The notes: a model not told the origin generated them from the sequence alone. Shown: positions 34,446 to 47,345, counted from the first letter of the stretch. The stretch is 64,000 nucleotides of DNA from Prochilodus magdalenae (GCA_024036415.1 JAMWET010006936.1:314501-378500), one strand, 5' to 3'. A program made the numbers and translations.

Positions 34446-36590
34446 TGTCAAAGATATACATTTACATATATAGGCTACATAAAAAAAACCAAATAAATAA
34501 AAAAAAAACAAGAGGAGGAAGAGGTAGTACAGCCCTGGTTGTTAACACTGGTTGTTAACAAGTTAACATTGGCATTGCTTTCCAGCTCTTGGTGAGTAAA
34601 GGGATTAAGTTTGATGGTGAGTCCCACCACCAAAGTCTTTATAGACTAGCAAGAATTGATGGGAGAGGAGTAGGGACTGAGCTCTTTATGCTGGTATGCT
34701 GCCCTGTGTTGTTTGGCATACAATTTCGAAACTGCTTCTTTAAGGATTCATTCAAAAATCTATTTATACTCTAATTAATACTGTTTGTAACCCTAAATTG
34801 CAATCAGGAAAAGTACTTTGGTCGTACAAAATTTGCTTGTGATGCTAATGCATATATATTAGTGGGAGCTTATTTGCCAACAATTAGCAACAGTTAGCAT
34901 TCTTGCCATCAAACACTCAAAACTATGCTGAGTTGTTAAGTATATAAAAATATGTATTAGGCTTGCTTTGTTGGTTTCTAACACAGCATAACATAAGTTA
35001 TAATTAACAATTACACCAAAACAGAAGAAACCAATCCTGTTCAGACAGTTTGACTGCATTTGGGTTAAAGCTCCATTTGTGTGAACTAGTTTTTACACAG
35101 TATTCCTTAATGCAATGGCTAGACGTTCTCTAAACCCGTTCTAAGCATGCTTACCTTTACAATTTCCATGTTAATTTAGCTATTTCTGTTTTATTTTTTA
35201 AAGGTTGGAAGATGCACAGTATAGTAATGTGTGCCCTTGAAATTTCAGTAGATCACCGCTTGTCCAGGAACTTTACCTGTCTAGACCAGCCAGTTGTGAA
35301 AACGTTCCACAGCCTGAGAAAGGCGCCAGTGACACCTAAGAATCCATGCCTGGGGAAACTGCCAAGTGCTGTGGTGTCCCTACAGCTGCTGGCTGTCTGA
35401 GGATGGCTGACACCAACAGATTTGCTTACCTTCCCATCTGTACAGCATAGGCAGACTGATGAGCTGCCACTCACTCATACATCTCATTATCGACTGGTTA
35501 ATGGATTGAATTCTTCCCGGAAACTTTTGGCTTCATCCACCCCTGTTATTAGATTGCACCTCTGGAAAGACACTTTTGGTGGACTCTAGTGCCTTACTGT
35601 ACAGTGCTCAGTATAAGACAGCATAAACCACTTCTTATTTGGACACATTGTTGGAGTATGAGGAAAACCAAACGCTAGGCCAGAGTTCATAAGGCTACAT
35701 AAGCTTGTCACATAATTGGCTTGAACCTACAAAAAAATCCTAAAGGCTTTTTGATGGCAATGTTTTTATAACATGACCAAAATTGCATCACCACCAAAAC
35801 TTCTAAAAAGTCTTAAGGTGGTTGATGATGGTTAATGGTATTGGTGCACTAGTCTGCATCAGAACAATAGTGGAGCTGCTAAAGTAGATCATTTGCAGGA
35901 GTTACTCAGTGGGAGCACGGTGGAGGAGGAAGGCAATGATAATAGTGATAGCACTTAGGCTTTCACCATCTCCAGCACCAACAGGATGTGGTTTTTCAGG
36001 GTTCCACCACACCCCGCTGCAGGAACACTGCTGACTAATTGGGAAAAGGGGAGCCAGGGGGAAGAAAGCCGGGCCGGACCAGCGAGAGCAGCACTATTTG
36101 TGTTTGGCTAAGCTAAATCAAGCACATGTGGCCGTAATCTCACCACCCTGCATCAGCGATTTGCACAGCAGCGTGCGCTCCCTCATATCTCTGGCTATAG
36201 CGTGTGATTGTTGTTATTATATCGTGGACAATTCCCAGCAGAGCCGGTTGCTGATCTGGTCATTACTGATCTCACGCTTATTCAACATGTTAGCAGCAGA
36301 ATGCTTGGATTAGTGACTGAGGCAAATAAAAGAAACAGGGATATATTTCAGTTCTTCAAATGTACATTATTATATGTTCCCAAAATTGTTAATAGAAACA
36401 CTGCTGTGGTTGTGCCTAGCAAGTTCGAAGACGAATCCATTTTGATTTAAATTTGACAGACATGTTTCTATAAGCCTTCTGGACACAAAAGAATTTAGTA
36501 GTATGAGTAGCTATTCATTTGTAACACACATTAAATGTTCAAGTATATTAAACACATAGTAAGTTAACAATATACAGAATACTCTTTTCC

Positions 36591-36625
36591 AAAAAAACAA
36601 ACAAACAAACAAACAAAAAAAAAAA
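36591..36625. repeat. (AAAC)n microsatellite
   Basis: ACAAACAAACAAAC flanked by A runs. Confidence 0.9.
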
Positions 36626-37714
36626 CATGCCAGCTATGCCCCGCCATGACAGGGTTAACCGACTGTAGTATGCGATGGCTCTCTAGATCATCACACTAGC
36701 AGTTGGGGTAGTGTGTTGCTCTCTGTAAAGGCAGGACTGAAGCATGCACCATGAGGCCTCCATACTCAAACCAGACTATTGTCAGATCCCAAACAATACT
36801 GTTCCAGTCCATAGCAGTCCTGGTTTGTCGTTGACAATATCACTTCAAATGAAGGTGGCGGTGGCTGGGTGTCAGTGGCAGGACACGTGATGGCTGCTGT
36901 GACTCTGGCAGGGGATCCAAACCCACCCTACACCGTGATAGGTTGAGGTGTTACCCTCTACACCTCAGCAACTTTTCTACAGGCCCCCTGATTCCTCTGG
37001 CTGGATGAAAAATCAGCTCTATACTTGAATAGAATATTTTTCTTTGTGGCTCTGGTATTGGATTAATTAGGACACTGGTGTGGTAAATGTTGAGCTGCTA
37101 GCGAGCAGCGAGAAGTAAAGGTGAGGGGTAAGAAGCCATGCCAAAATAAAACGGATAGCACAGCTGTGTTAGTCATCCTCATCAATGTCAATCAACAACA
37201 TTAAATGTTCTTTTGCACCTCTCTCTCCAAATCCCCACATCTTAAATAGTGTAGCTTTAAATTAATATATCAGCCGCTTTTAAAGTAATATTTGTTGTAT
37301 TGGTATCACAGTCAGTTACATTCACATTTACATTTAATTGAAATGGACAGTCATGTCATTTCAAGACCATTTCTCAACCTAACTTGTAGTAGTAGCTATG
37401 GGACAGGCGTTGAATTCCATGTATAAACATTTGAATGACTACATCATGTGAATTTGGAACTGCTGCACTCTGTTAATACATGTCTTTGGAGGAGACATGA
37501 GAAGATGCCTTACCAAAGCAGTTCTCATGGGTTCTGAGGAAGCGACACAGTGAAAAAAGAACCTGTCAGAGACCTGTGAAAACTCTGAACCACTATGCTC
37601 GTAACAAATTACTGCAAATTCTTCCCTCTGGAAAACTAGCCACATCTCTGACAGAATGAATTATACAAATTGACAGTGTAATTTGTAAAAGCCTTTGGCT
37701 GAGAAATCTGCACT

Positions 37715-37995
37715 CACTGGCCTCTTTATTAGGAATGTCTACCTCCTACTTCCACTCACTGTCCGCTTTATGAACCCTTCTTGCTATGTTACAAACTGTA
37801 GTACATCTGTTAACGCACAGCTTATCAGCCACCCTCTACCCCATTTAGCATTGTGCACTTGCTGACCACAAGGTCACAGTTGACCTGATATTATTTGAGT
37901 GAGGAGCACTGATAAAGGTCTATAGGATGAGTGCTTCAATAGAGAGGCTACATTCTCTAATGTACACCAGAAACCCCATGTTCACACTAACACAC
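37715..37995 (-). repeat. Dispersed repeat R1, copy 5 (terminal part)
   Basis: CCTCTTTATTAGGAATGTCT, CTTCCACTCACTGTCCGCTT, ACAAACTGTAGTACATCTGT and CTACCCCATTTAGCATTG correspond to the opposite strand of the R1 end seen in copies 4 and 6. Heavily mutated. Confidence 0.55.
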
Positions 37996-37999
37996 CCCA

Positions 38000-39635
38000 A
38001 GTTTTGGTCTTCAAGGCCACTTATGTTGAAGCGTCTGGGCATATGCAAGGTCCAGCAAAGCAAACCAAGTTTATAAAGCACATATTATTATTGATAAATG
38101 AATTTGTATGGAAACCCAACTGCTTGCATTCTTGACTGTCTTCATTGGCTCGTTAGCATGCTAGCTAAGCTAGCTAGCTATTGAGCCTTTTAAATATATG
38201 TACAGAGACATATCATATAAACTGCGGAAAGTAGAAACAGCAGTTATGAGCTTCTGGTCCGTGTTTACCACCACACTGTTGAGAACAGAAACTAAATGCT
38301 GGTAGGAGCTAAAAGTGGTGGGGACCTCGGACCCCTTTGTCTACAATTGTTCTGAATAATTAGTTGGATCCTATCGTTTACAATCTTGTCATAATTTGCA
38401 TATGGTTAAGAAAATCTCAACTTAATTTGCTGCTTGTTGCTCTGTCGCCTTGTCGCTTGTTGCTAAATCACGACTATAAGTTGTGTACTCCCATAGAAAA
38501 TGACTGGTCTGTTGACTGTTGCTAGTGTGAACATAGGCTAAGGCGGAGCTACAAGACACGTGTCTGAAATGAAGTGGACAGGGATTGTATTTGTATTCTA
38601 TTGAGATACATGCCCTCATTTATTGTATTTACAATTCATGCTTGTGTTTATTGACAGAATAAGTAACTGCTCATTGGTTCTCCTGTAAAATGTGGCATTA
38701 GTCAGCAGATTTTCTGATGTTCTTCCACATAGAGAAACATATTGGAATTATTGGGTATGGAAATTGACCATACAAACAGAGATTGTTTTAAAAACATTGG
38801 ACTATTTCTTTAAAGTACAAACCTTTGGATTTTGACCCAAAGCTTTTAAAGGGAACCATACAGGTTTGGACCTTGGGCAGAGCCAGGCTGGAAAAGTGGT
38901 TCAGTATTTGAAAAACTCTGAGAGACCCATTCATGAGTGCTTCTCTTTATGTGTGCTGTAGCCGTGGGTGTCGACCAAAATGAAAACACTGCAGCATGCC
39001 TTAGGAGCCGTGCTACCGGCAGGAGTGCATCACTTTGCAAATACCTCCTGGAAATAACGTTCTTATTGCAAACAGTCTCACTCAAGACTGTCTGCTCGCT
39101 AGCTGCTGTTCATGGCGCATGGTGACGTACAATCAAGGTATGAAATACAGAGGGTCCTATAAATGAACAGAATCAACTTCCTGGACCCACTCAATGTCTC
39201 AAAATCAAAATTCTTGGTAGTGCGGGGAAGTTGTTGGGGGTCCCCAAAATCAGCATATTCTGATGTTGTGCTGTTTAATACCATAATTGCTCAAAGATCA
39301 TTGCTTAGCTCCATCACCTACACTCAGCAAGCTTCTGCAGCATTGATCTGCCTCAGCATGGCACTGTAGCAAACTGGTTCACCCGGTTGGGTCAGTTTAG
39401 CAACTGAAACTATAACCTATACATCTGAAAAACTTTACAATATGATATACATTATTTGTAAGTTTGAAAAGTTGCCCAAAAATTGGTATTAAGAGTGAAT
39501 TATCTCCACAAGAGGAGATAAGAAAGATCTCAGTTAATGTGTAGACCTACCAAACAAGCATTTTTGTTGCAAGAGTATGACGTAGCTTAGCTTGTGTCAT
39601 ATTTTCTGTTACTTGTAATTTAGTGGAATCCATAT
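38000..39635. other. Gene-free stretch
   Basis: Noncoding. Nothing recognised beyond a CTAGCTAAGCTAGCTAGC palindromic word at 38160. Confidence 0.45.
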
Positions 39636-39639
39636 TTCC

Positions 39640-40135
39640 ATATGCCATACAACGTTTCCTGTGTCACTGGCTGCTCCACAACCCCAAAGCATAAGAAATC
39701 CACCTCCGTTCTTAACAATTGGCAAAATGTTTTTTTAATCAAATGCCGTTCTTCTTTTGTTCTCCAAAGATACCATTATTCAATTGTGGCTAAAGAGTTT
39801 AATTTTCATTTCAGCAGCCCATATAACTTGTTTCCATAATGCCTCTGGATTATCTACATGGTGCTTTGCATGTTTCTCAGGTTAGGTTTCCTTCCATGCA
39901 AATCATGTTTGTGGAAGCAATGATGAATAGTCCAATGGGGCATGTTTTCAACAGAAGCCCACCTGCTGATACCCAATGCAGCATCTCCCAATAGCTTTCT
40001 CTCTGTAATGGAGTTGACTGAGGAACAGGTGTGGTGGCATCTATCACCAATGCGATATGCACCAAACATCACTCTTCGCTCCGTGCTGGAAAGCGATGAG
40101 GTCTTTGTTACTACGTGCCAGCTTTCACAAACAAT
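39640..40135 (-). mobile_element. Tc1-like transposon remnant
   Basis: The words CAATTGTGGCTAAAGAGTTT, AATTTTCATTTCAGCAGCCC, TTTCCATAATGCCTCTGG and GGTGCTTTGCATGTTTCTC follow the order of the catalytic-region complement of fish Tc1 elements (recalled, not searched). ORFs are short and disrupted. Confidence 0.6.
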
Positions 40136-40139
40136 AGCC

Positions 40140-40715
40140 CTATGCCTGCAATCCTGAAATAGTGTCTGCTGTTTTCTTTACCCAAGGTGATTATTAGACA
40201 TGTGATGATGTGAAGTGTGCATGTGCGTGCAATGTGTGGGTGCTGGCATGCTGCTTAAATGAGGGCCGACACCAGAGCCGTATTACTAAGGGCTGTTGTG
40301 ATTGACAGTGGAGGTTGGACGGGAAGCAGGCATTCAGGTTTGAGGTCAAAGACCGGCAAGCAAGGGCATATTGTACCCAGCTTCATTTGAACTACTATAA
40401 CCTCTATGCAGCTTCCAATGTTGTCAGATGAGCTTTAACATATGATTTGGTGAAAAACATTGAAGTGCATTTTTTCCCTTACCCCAAGTGTAGTCGATCA
40501 GCCAAGACATCTTTGCTTCCAGAGTTTTGATGGAGGCTAATGTAGCTAACCAATTAGCACTATGTAAACCACATGCCTGAATCACCACTCTTCAGATTGC
40601 ATCAAGCTGTTGAGTGCTCTTAAACAGATTCAATTATGTGGTTCAAGTGACTGCAATGATGTCTTAAGAACATTGTGAAGCTAAAAACAGTAATAGCAAC
40701 TGTGCCTTTAAAAAA
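40140..40715. other. Gene-free stretch
   Basis: Noncoding spacer between two Tc1-derived remnants. Confidence 0.4.
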
Positions 40716-40717
40716 AA

Positions 40718-41347
40718 GTTGCACCCAGAGAGAAGTGTGGGATTGCAGTGCTATTGGGAAGGAAGATAAAGGTTACCAGGAACAATAAATGATGATAAAT
40801 ATAAGCTGATATGGGCAATATTCACTGAGCTACACATACAGAAGTAGTGTCTCTCAGTACGACGCAACATGCCAGGCGTCTCGGCATGGAGTTTTAAAGG
40901 TTCCTAATGGTGTCCTGTGATAATCCTCCCATGTAGCTTGAATATTTTCACACAGTTCCTGCATATTTTGCAGTAGGGATGGAGGTGGAGTGACTTCTGG
41001 ATCTGACCTTCTGCATGTGTGACGCATGACAACAAACCAATCATCTTGGTGCTGATCATGGTGCCTCCACACTCAAACTCTACCAAGACAAAAGCGGGAC
41101 TCGTCACCGAATATGACCCACTGCCATTTTGAGTCACTCCATGTTAGTCTGGTATGACACCTTTGCAGTCTTTGTTAAGGGCAGTCATTGTAACCAGTGG
41201 TGCTGGCACTAACAGGATGATGGAATGCCTGCAATCGTGACTGTTGGATCAGTCAGGTACAGCGATAAGGCCTGCCGTTGCTTATGTCACATGCATGGCC
41301 AAACTTTAATTCCTGTTGGTTGATTCCTTATGAGTGCAACTATTTTT
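40718..41347 (-). mobile_element. Tc1-like internal-deletion element, copy B
   Basis: Parallel to copy A along its length: TTGCACCCAGAGAGAAGTGT at the left, the shared GATAAAGGTTACCAGGAACA segment, the LQELCENIQ-coding helix on the minus strand near 40940-40975, and GAGTGCAACTATTTTT at the right. It has the same join between transposase halves with some extra sequence, plus frameshifts and stops. Confidence 0.8.
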
Positions 41348-41685
41348 TTTACAACAGTGTATTTGCTTATGTGGTTTCTGAAGCTGTATGACTGCTATGG
41401 CAGCAGTGAAGAAGTAATGCCACAGTGCTGTCTAAAAAGCCAGGACAGTGGGGCTGCTGCAGTCTCCATACATGGTGACCACTATGATCCCACCAGCTGC
41501 CCCAAAATACGTCACAAAATTGAACACATAACATAGAATAATTAAATCATTTACAAACAACACAAAACAACTAACAAATCAAAATTCTATCCTGCTGCAA
41601 GTCTGGTGCTCTCCCAAGCTCCATGCTGTACATCTATGGTGGAACAAGCCACTAGCAGGATGCACTGCCATAACTGATGTATACA

Positions 41686-41765
41686 TGTTAGCTATAGGCT
41701 CACATCTCCAGTGCTAAAGTAAAGAAGCAATCTTTAAACACCAAACATGTCTATATTGGGGTAAA
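41686..41765 (+). repeat. Dispersed repeat R3, copy 2
   Basis: GTTAGCTATAGGCTCAC, CTCCAGTGCTAAAGTAAAGA, CACCAAACATGTCT follow the R3 order. Confidence 0.45.
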
Positions 41766-42187
41766 AGAGGCATTTGTGTAAGATAAACATTTATTTGGCA
41801 CTTCATTTTTTATGCAACTACCACAGCTACATACCAGCTTTACATTCTGCTGAACACAATGAACACAACGCTAGGCTACAAGGCTCCATATGTTTAAGTG
41901 TTTATGAGAAGTGAGCATGTGTGAGGGTCCCATGAGCCTGCACTCACCACTTCAGATTCTGACTGGTCAAGTGGTTCGGTCTGATAACCACACTCCTGTA
42001 ATTCTGCTGCTGCCCCACCCCCAACCTAGGGGGAGCTTACGAGCGCACCCAGTGGGCCATAAAATGGGTTGGCGCCAGAGCCCTGGGCCTGCATTTTCCT
42101 GTTAACCCATCTGTCAGCGGGAAACCCTGGGCTGGATTAAGAGCACAGGAGGCCATGTCTTGCTTGTTTTCCTGTCATTACCCTCCA

Positions 42188-42190
<3 letters not shown>

Positions 42191-42227
<37 letters not shown>
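42191..42227. repeat. (CA)n microsatellite
   Basis: About 18 uninterrupted CA dinucleotides. Confidence 0.97.
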
Positions 42228-42229
<2 letters not shown>

Positions 42230-42543
42230 GTCAGCTGTTACTGTTTTGAAAAGCCAAATTGCCAATCTAAGATAACAGTAAGGGCTACAGCAGTGCCAGG
42301 TTCTGGGCCTAGACCCTCACAGTGAGAATGACTGATTTCCCATGGTCAGCAGTGTGGCTCATACAAATATATAATTACATTTATTAGACTTCATGTTTGT
42401 CACATGACACTCTTCTTTTATGTAGGGAAAAGGTTTTCTTTCATGCATGTCTTTTGCTTGGTGCTATGTATGTACCTTCTAATAGCAAGCTAAGCTATTA
42501 GCCCAGTCTATCAGCAAGTAAACCAGTGTAATAACAAATAAAT

Positions 42544-43118
42544 GGCTGTATTCAAACTGGCAAACTACTATCATTCACACTACAGTAGTATGTACTGCAT
42601 ACTGCTTACTGCCCCCTGTGTGTAGTATGCAGTACAGCAACAAGTTCCAACCTACAATGTAGCATACTAATAGAGTCACAGAGCTGTTATTACAGTATCC
42701 ACTGTTTACAGCTAACTGCTGCTCCCTTATCTTATAAATACGTTTAGACTAGCTGTTAGCTACCCTCGTCTATTTCGCTCTAAAACTGAACCTCTAAAGT
42801 GAGTTATTGTTTTATTATTCTTCAGACTTCTTTTACTCCCCAGTGTCCTCCCGAAATGTACCACAAGTAAACTGAGCAGAGTTAGCAACAGCTAGCTCTA
42901 AACAGTGGATACAGTAATTACAGCTCTGAGGTAAATGTAAGGTAACTGGTCATGTGAGAGGATTAGTATACTAAACTGTGTGTCAAAACTTGTTACTGTA
43001 CTGTATACTTAACACAGGGGGCAGTATGCACTACATACTACTGTAGTATGCGGTATGTAGTACATTCTACTGTAGTACGTAGTGTGCAGTATAGTAGCGT
43101 CCCATTTCAAATATAGCC
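42544..43118. mobile_element. Foldback (long palindromic) DNA transposon
   Basis: Ends GGCTGTATTCAAACTGGC (42544-42561) and CCCATTTCAAATATAGCC (43101-43118) are inverted. Inside, 42581-42720 and 42885-43075 pair as an imperfect hairpin: CTACAGTAGTATGTACTGCA, CTGCCCCCTGTG, CAGTACAGCAACAAGTT and ACAGTATCCACTGTTTA each recur on the opposite strand in mirror order, leaving a central loop of about 170 bp. No ORF of note. The structure fits a non-autonomous, possibly hAT-type element. Confidence 0.8.
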
Positions 43119-43204
43119 ATGGTTTCCCCTGTATACTAGAAACTCTGACTGGAGTAGTACATCATCTGGGTGTCTTCAGTGCACTACAGATCTTAAATCT
43201 GATC

Positions 43205-43282
43205 GTGTACTGCATACTACATACTACTTTTAGGTAGATTTAGTATGCAAGTAGTATGTAGTATGCCATTTTCAATACAGCC
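43205..43282 (-). mobile_element. Solo terminus of the foldback family
   Basis: GTACTGCATACTACATACTA and GCCATTTTCAATACAGCC (43265-43282) match the termini of the adjacent foldback element, indicating a second, truncated copy or a duplicated end. Confidence 0.65.
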
Positions 43283-43284
43283 AA

Positions 43285-43880
43285 TGAGTGTCTGGATTTA
43301 AGAAGACAGTGAACAATAGAAGATGTAGGAAGACCGGTTGAGTGAGGTGGTGATCAGCTCATTAACTCAGGCAGGGTTTCCTCTCCAAAACTAATAACAT
43401 TGTCTAACATATAGGACAGACAAACTACTTCTGAAAGTTGGGGTACCTAAACCAAAACTAAAATACAGCACCATCCAGGAAACACAGGCGTCCCAGTAGT
43501 AATAGCTTGGCCTCTGGCTTGTGACTTGTTTGGATGTGTGTGGGTGGGATGTTCTGTGGGAGGTGGTCCACAGACTGCACCCTACAGAGGGTAGATGAGT
43601 GAGAAATGCACTGTGGCACAAGCCCTTCTTTGATTAGGTTCTGTGAGCTGAATCTTGCTTCAGACAAAGAGCAGACTACTGCTTTACTCCCCTCTATAAA
43701 AGGCACTGAGGAAGGAAAGTCAGGAGCTGGAGAGATAAACTTTCTGGAAAGAGACTGTTTAGAAGGTGACAACCCAACCCAATCCCCTGATTCAAGTCTT
43801 AGTACCAGTACTGACGAAAACGTGTTTAAATATCAAACCTGTTTAAATATCACTAATAATGGCACAGATGCACTGACCTC
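43285..43880. other. Gene-free stretch
   Basis: Overlapping ORFs of 76-104 codons on both strands, none convincing. Minus-strand Ser/His-rich frames lack domain features. Confidence 0.4.
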
Positions 43881-43884
43881 ATGA

Positions 43885-44200
43885 TGGCTGGATAGTTTTG
43901 GTTGGTGGACTACTTTAAGTCCAGCAGTGACAATTAGGTGTTTAAACCCTTCAGCAACACTGCTGTGTCTGGTCCAGATACACCAGCACCATGTCAGTAG
44001 TCCTGAGAATGATTCACCACCTAAAAGAAACCTGCTCTTTGGTGGTCTTTTTGGGGTCCTGACCGTAGAATAACAGAGTAAAAGGGGCTACAGACTACTG
44101 CCTGTAACTGTAGAACTATGAAAGTGTATCTGTCATCTAAACATGTAAGTGGAAGGTAAAATGAACAATGAATGTAGAAGCATATTCGTATTCGGGGTAT
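43885..44200 (+). repeat. Dispersed repeat R1, copy 6
   Basis: GGCTGGATAGTTTTGGTTGG, AGGTGTTTAAACCCTTCAGC, CTGCTGTGTCTGGTCCAG, ACCTGCTCTTTGGTGGTC, GGGGTCCTGACC, GTAACTGTAGAACTATG in the order of copy 1. It abuts the Tc1-like element at 44240. Confidence 0.7.
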
Positions 44201-44239
44201 TCGTAATGGAGTAATAAGGATATGTATATAAAGACTGAA

Positions 44240-45235
44240 ATATTGCATTGACATAAGCATTCAGGCCCAGACTCAGTACTTAGCTCAAGCACCTTTAGCA
44301 GCTACTGCTGCCTCCAGTCCTCTTGGGTATGATGCCATAAGGCTTGCACACCAGGATTTGGGAATTTTCTGTCCTCCATTTCTGCAGATCCTCTCAAGAT
44401 CTGTCAGGTTCAATGGGGACTGTTGGGTACTGACTCTTTAGAGATGTTCGGTTGGGTTCAAGTCAAGGCTCTGGCTGGGTCACTCAGTGACCTCAGTGAG
44501 TTGTCCCTAGGCCTATCCTGTTCTGCCTTGGCTGTGTGCTTAGGGTAATTTTTCTGTTGTTCAGCACTGCAGCAATGACGGACCTTCTGGAAGATTCTCC
44601 CATCTACACAAAGGATCTTTGGAACTTAGCCAAAGTGAGCAATGGGTTGATGATCATCTCTTTTACCAAGGCCCTTTTTCACTCAATTACTTTGTTTTGG
44701 TGGGGCGGCCAGTTCTAGGAAGAGTCCAGGTTGTTCCAAACTTCTTCTATTGAGGAGCCCACTGTGCTCTTGGGTTTTTCAGTGCAGCAGATTTGTTTTG
44801 TAGCCTTCTCCAGATCCCTGCCTCCACACAATCCCTCTGTGCAGTTCTTTCCCTCTCATGGCTTGGTTTTTGCTCTGATATGCATTGTTTGCCGTGAGAC
44901 CTTATAAAGACAAATCATGTCCAATTAACCGGATTTACTATAGGTGGAACCAAATCAAGGTGTAGAAACTCTCACTGATGGTTAAGAGAACTGGGGGGAA
45001 CCCAAGGGCTAAATTTTAAGTGTCATAAAAAATGATTCTGAATACATATTTCAATGCAATATTTGAGGTTTTCCTTTTTAATATATTGCCAAAAATTCCA
45101 AAAATCTGTTTCACTTTCTTATTATAGGGCTGAATTTCTTTTTATATTAGCACAAGGCATCAACATAACAAAATATGAAAGATGAGAACTATATTTACAC
45201 AGTGCAGTCGGAAAGTCTTTAGACCCTTTCTCTTC
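44240..45235 (-). mobile_element. Tc1-like element of the salmonid-type family, internally deleted
   Basis: Strong word-for-word resemblance to the common fish Tc1 consensus as I recall it: CTTGGGTATGATGCCATAAG, ATCCTCTCAAGATCTGTCAG, GGCTGTGTGCTTAGGGT, CCTTCTGGAAGATTCTCCCA, CATGGCTTGGTTTTTGCTCT and a terminal-repeat-like GAAAGTCTTTAGACCC near 45210. The transposase would be on the minus strand. Near 44550 the sequence jumps over a central portion, giving a non-autonomous derivative. All frames are broken. Confidence 0.8.
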
Positions 45236-45239
45236 ATTC

Positions 45240-47195
45240 ATATTTTGTGAGTTTGAGTCCATTGTTTTACGCCGCAGGGTTTGACCCGCAGATCCCACCA
45301 AAAAGCCGTCCTGTAGTGTGAGGGGAGTTTTGATTGCCCCTATCTTCCCCAGGGAGATAAGCCTGGAATCTAAAGCCAGTATGCATGATTGTTGTCTCTT
45401 GCCAGGGGAAGTGGGATCTGGTGGTATTTCGGATGGAATGATCTGATACAGGGACACACAGACACATATACACACAGTCACACACGCTTTGCTGAGTAAG
45501 CTAAAGCAGACACAGCTCACCACAGTGCAGCATTCCAGGAGACACATGGGTATTCTCAGCAATCTGTCTGGCCAGCTGGCTAATACAAGAGACCTGTAAT
45601 AAGTGTCTGGGGGGGGGGGGGTATTTGTGCATCTTCCCAGATTCACATATTTAATCAGACGTTTAGTTTAGACTATCTGGGCTGGAAAGTGACCCCGCGC
45701 AGGAGCTGGGTTCGTTTGGCCATTTGATATCACAGGGAAACTGAGGAACCATGTTAACCGAGCAGTTGTTAGTTTTTCTAAATCAATCTTAATTTGAGTG
45801 CATTGGGTTTTATTAGTGCGAATTATGAAATCTAAACAGAGCTGATTATTTTTTAGGAGGACCTGATATGGTTTGGTATTTGTTTGGTTTTACACTCGAC
45901 TTAATCAAATAAAAAAAAAAACACAGTTCTGGGAATCCTGAAATTAAAGGATGCTAAATCAAGAGACTCCTTTATTCCCCTTTATTCGATTCCTCCTCTG
46001 AAAATAAACCAATCCGGTCAGTTATCACAATAAACACTGTCCACAGCTATTCACTTCATTTCAACACTGGTAGTTAAGTAGTATGTAGGCCTTTTGATAC
46101 TTATACAAGTACTGCATCCAGATGCCTTTCAGGTTTGGTGAGTGTATATAAGATCTTAGCCTATAGACTAGCACTTTTCCTTTGGCCATTAGACCATTAT
46201 GTACTATAGGCCTTCAGTTCATTCATGGCCAAGTTGGTTTGCTGCTTTTGAAACCCTTTGGGGTTGGAGGGCTGGGGGGTTGGGGTTTTGTAGGCACATG
46301 TGTCGCCTGCTGCCTGCTGACCTCATCCAGGCACGGGATAAGAGGAGCTCTTTGGAAGCGCTCCAGAAAAGAGAAATCTAAACCAGTCGAAAAATTCATA
46401 TTTTACAGAGATGATATTTTCCTCCACGTTCAGTTTAGTGTCTCAACAAATGCAATGCCTGCCAGTGGAGAAGCTTTGGCAGGCAAGCGAGGGGGACTAG
46501 ACATGCTTAAAAGAGTTTAGAAGGTGTAAGAGAGGGACGTGATTTTGCGTTTCTTGGCATGGGCCGTGAGCCTGTCCTCTCAGCATGTGCAGTTGTCACT
46601 AAAAATGGAGTTCCCTGCTCGATCCTCTCTCCTCGTACCACATGTTGCCAGACAGCTGCTAGGCCGGAAAAAAAATCCAACAATTCTAAGACATATTTAT
46701 CAGAAGGGAGGACGCGGGAGTCCAAGGTCACCGCCAGTGTTCCATACTTCACTGCTTTTAACACTCTCCTTGAATTCTTCTGCCATTACGTCAATGTTTT
46801 AGCTATCCGTCAATGGCTAAATCACATGGCGGTGATCTGAAGGTATGTTGAATGTGCCAGAGAATGTTGGTTTCAATGAAAGTAACTGGGATTTGAAAAA
46901 GTCTCAAGTTGTTGCTAATATCATTGCGTTTGTTGCGTTTAGAAACATATGCGACCATATTGGAAAAAAAAAACATTCTTGTTTGGCAGTGCCACCAGGA
47001 TGGAGTCTTTAAATGCTCAGTTTTACGGAAATAATTTGGAGATAAATCTGATTTACAGAGCTCCTCCAAACATGAAATATAGTCAATCAGCCCAAAAATG
47101 TTTCTTTAGTTTTGCACTAGAGCAAGGAGCCTAATATACAATTGGAATCATTTGCTAATTGGGCTTGGACACTTGAAAGAAACACAAATACTACT
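45240..47195. other. Gene-free stretch with complex block at 46250-46810
   Basis: A 174-codon minus ORF at 45122-45646 spans a transposon edge and a poly(G) run and is not credible. 46250-46810 is repeat-free and GC-balanced and may be conserved noncoding DNA. Confidence 0.35.
45609..45621. repeat. Poly(G) run
   Basis: About 13 consecutive G, which breaks any ORF reading through it unreliably. Confidence 0.9.
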
Positions 47196-47199
47196 GAAC

Positions 47200-47345
47200 A
47201 CACACACTAGGGGGCAGTGAGGCTGTCCTATCCACAGCACTCAGGGAGCAGTTAACGTGAGATGCCTTGCTCAGGGGCACTTCAGTCATGTCCATGTCCT
47301 TCAACCCACTGATCACAGGATTGGTTCCTTAACCTTCAGCCCAAG
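47200..47345 (+). repeat. Interspersed repeat remnant
   Basis: CACACTAGGGGGCAGTGAGG, CCTTGCTCAGGGGCACTTCA and a degenerate continuation resemble an abundant fish SINE-like repeat (recall). Short and mutated. Confidence 0.5.

Larger units (their letters stand above)
33250..37710. other. Gene-free stretch
   Basis: About 4.4 kb without a supported gene. Repeat-poor, GC-balanced patches at 33900-34230 and 35980-36200, otherwise AT-rich. Confidence 0.45.
41350..42540. other. Gene-free stretch
   Basis: Noncoding, with R3 copy 2 and the (CA)n tract. 41900-42170 is a more GC-rich, complex patch. Confidence 0.4.

Noticed and set aside
45122..45646. 174-codon minus ORF
   Set aside because: It spans the end of a Tc1-like element and ends in a poly(G) run, with no protein-like features.
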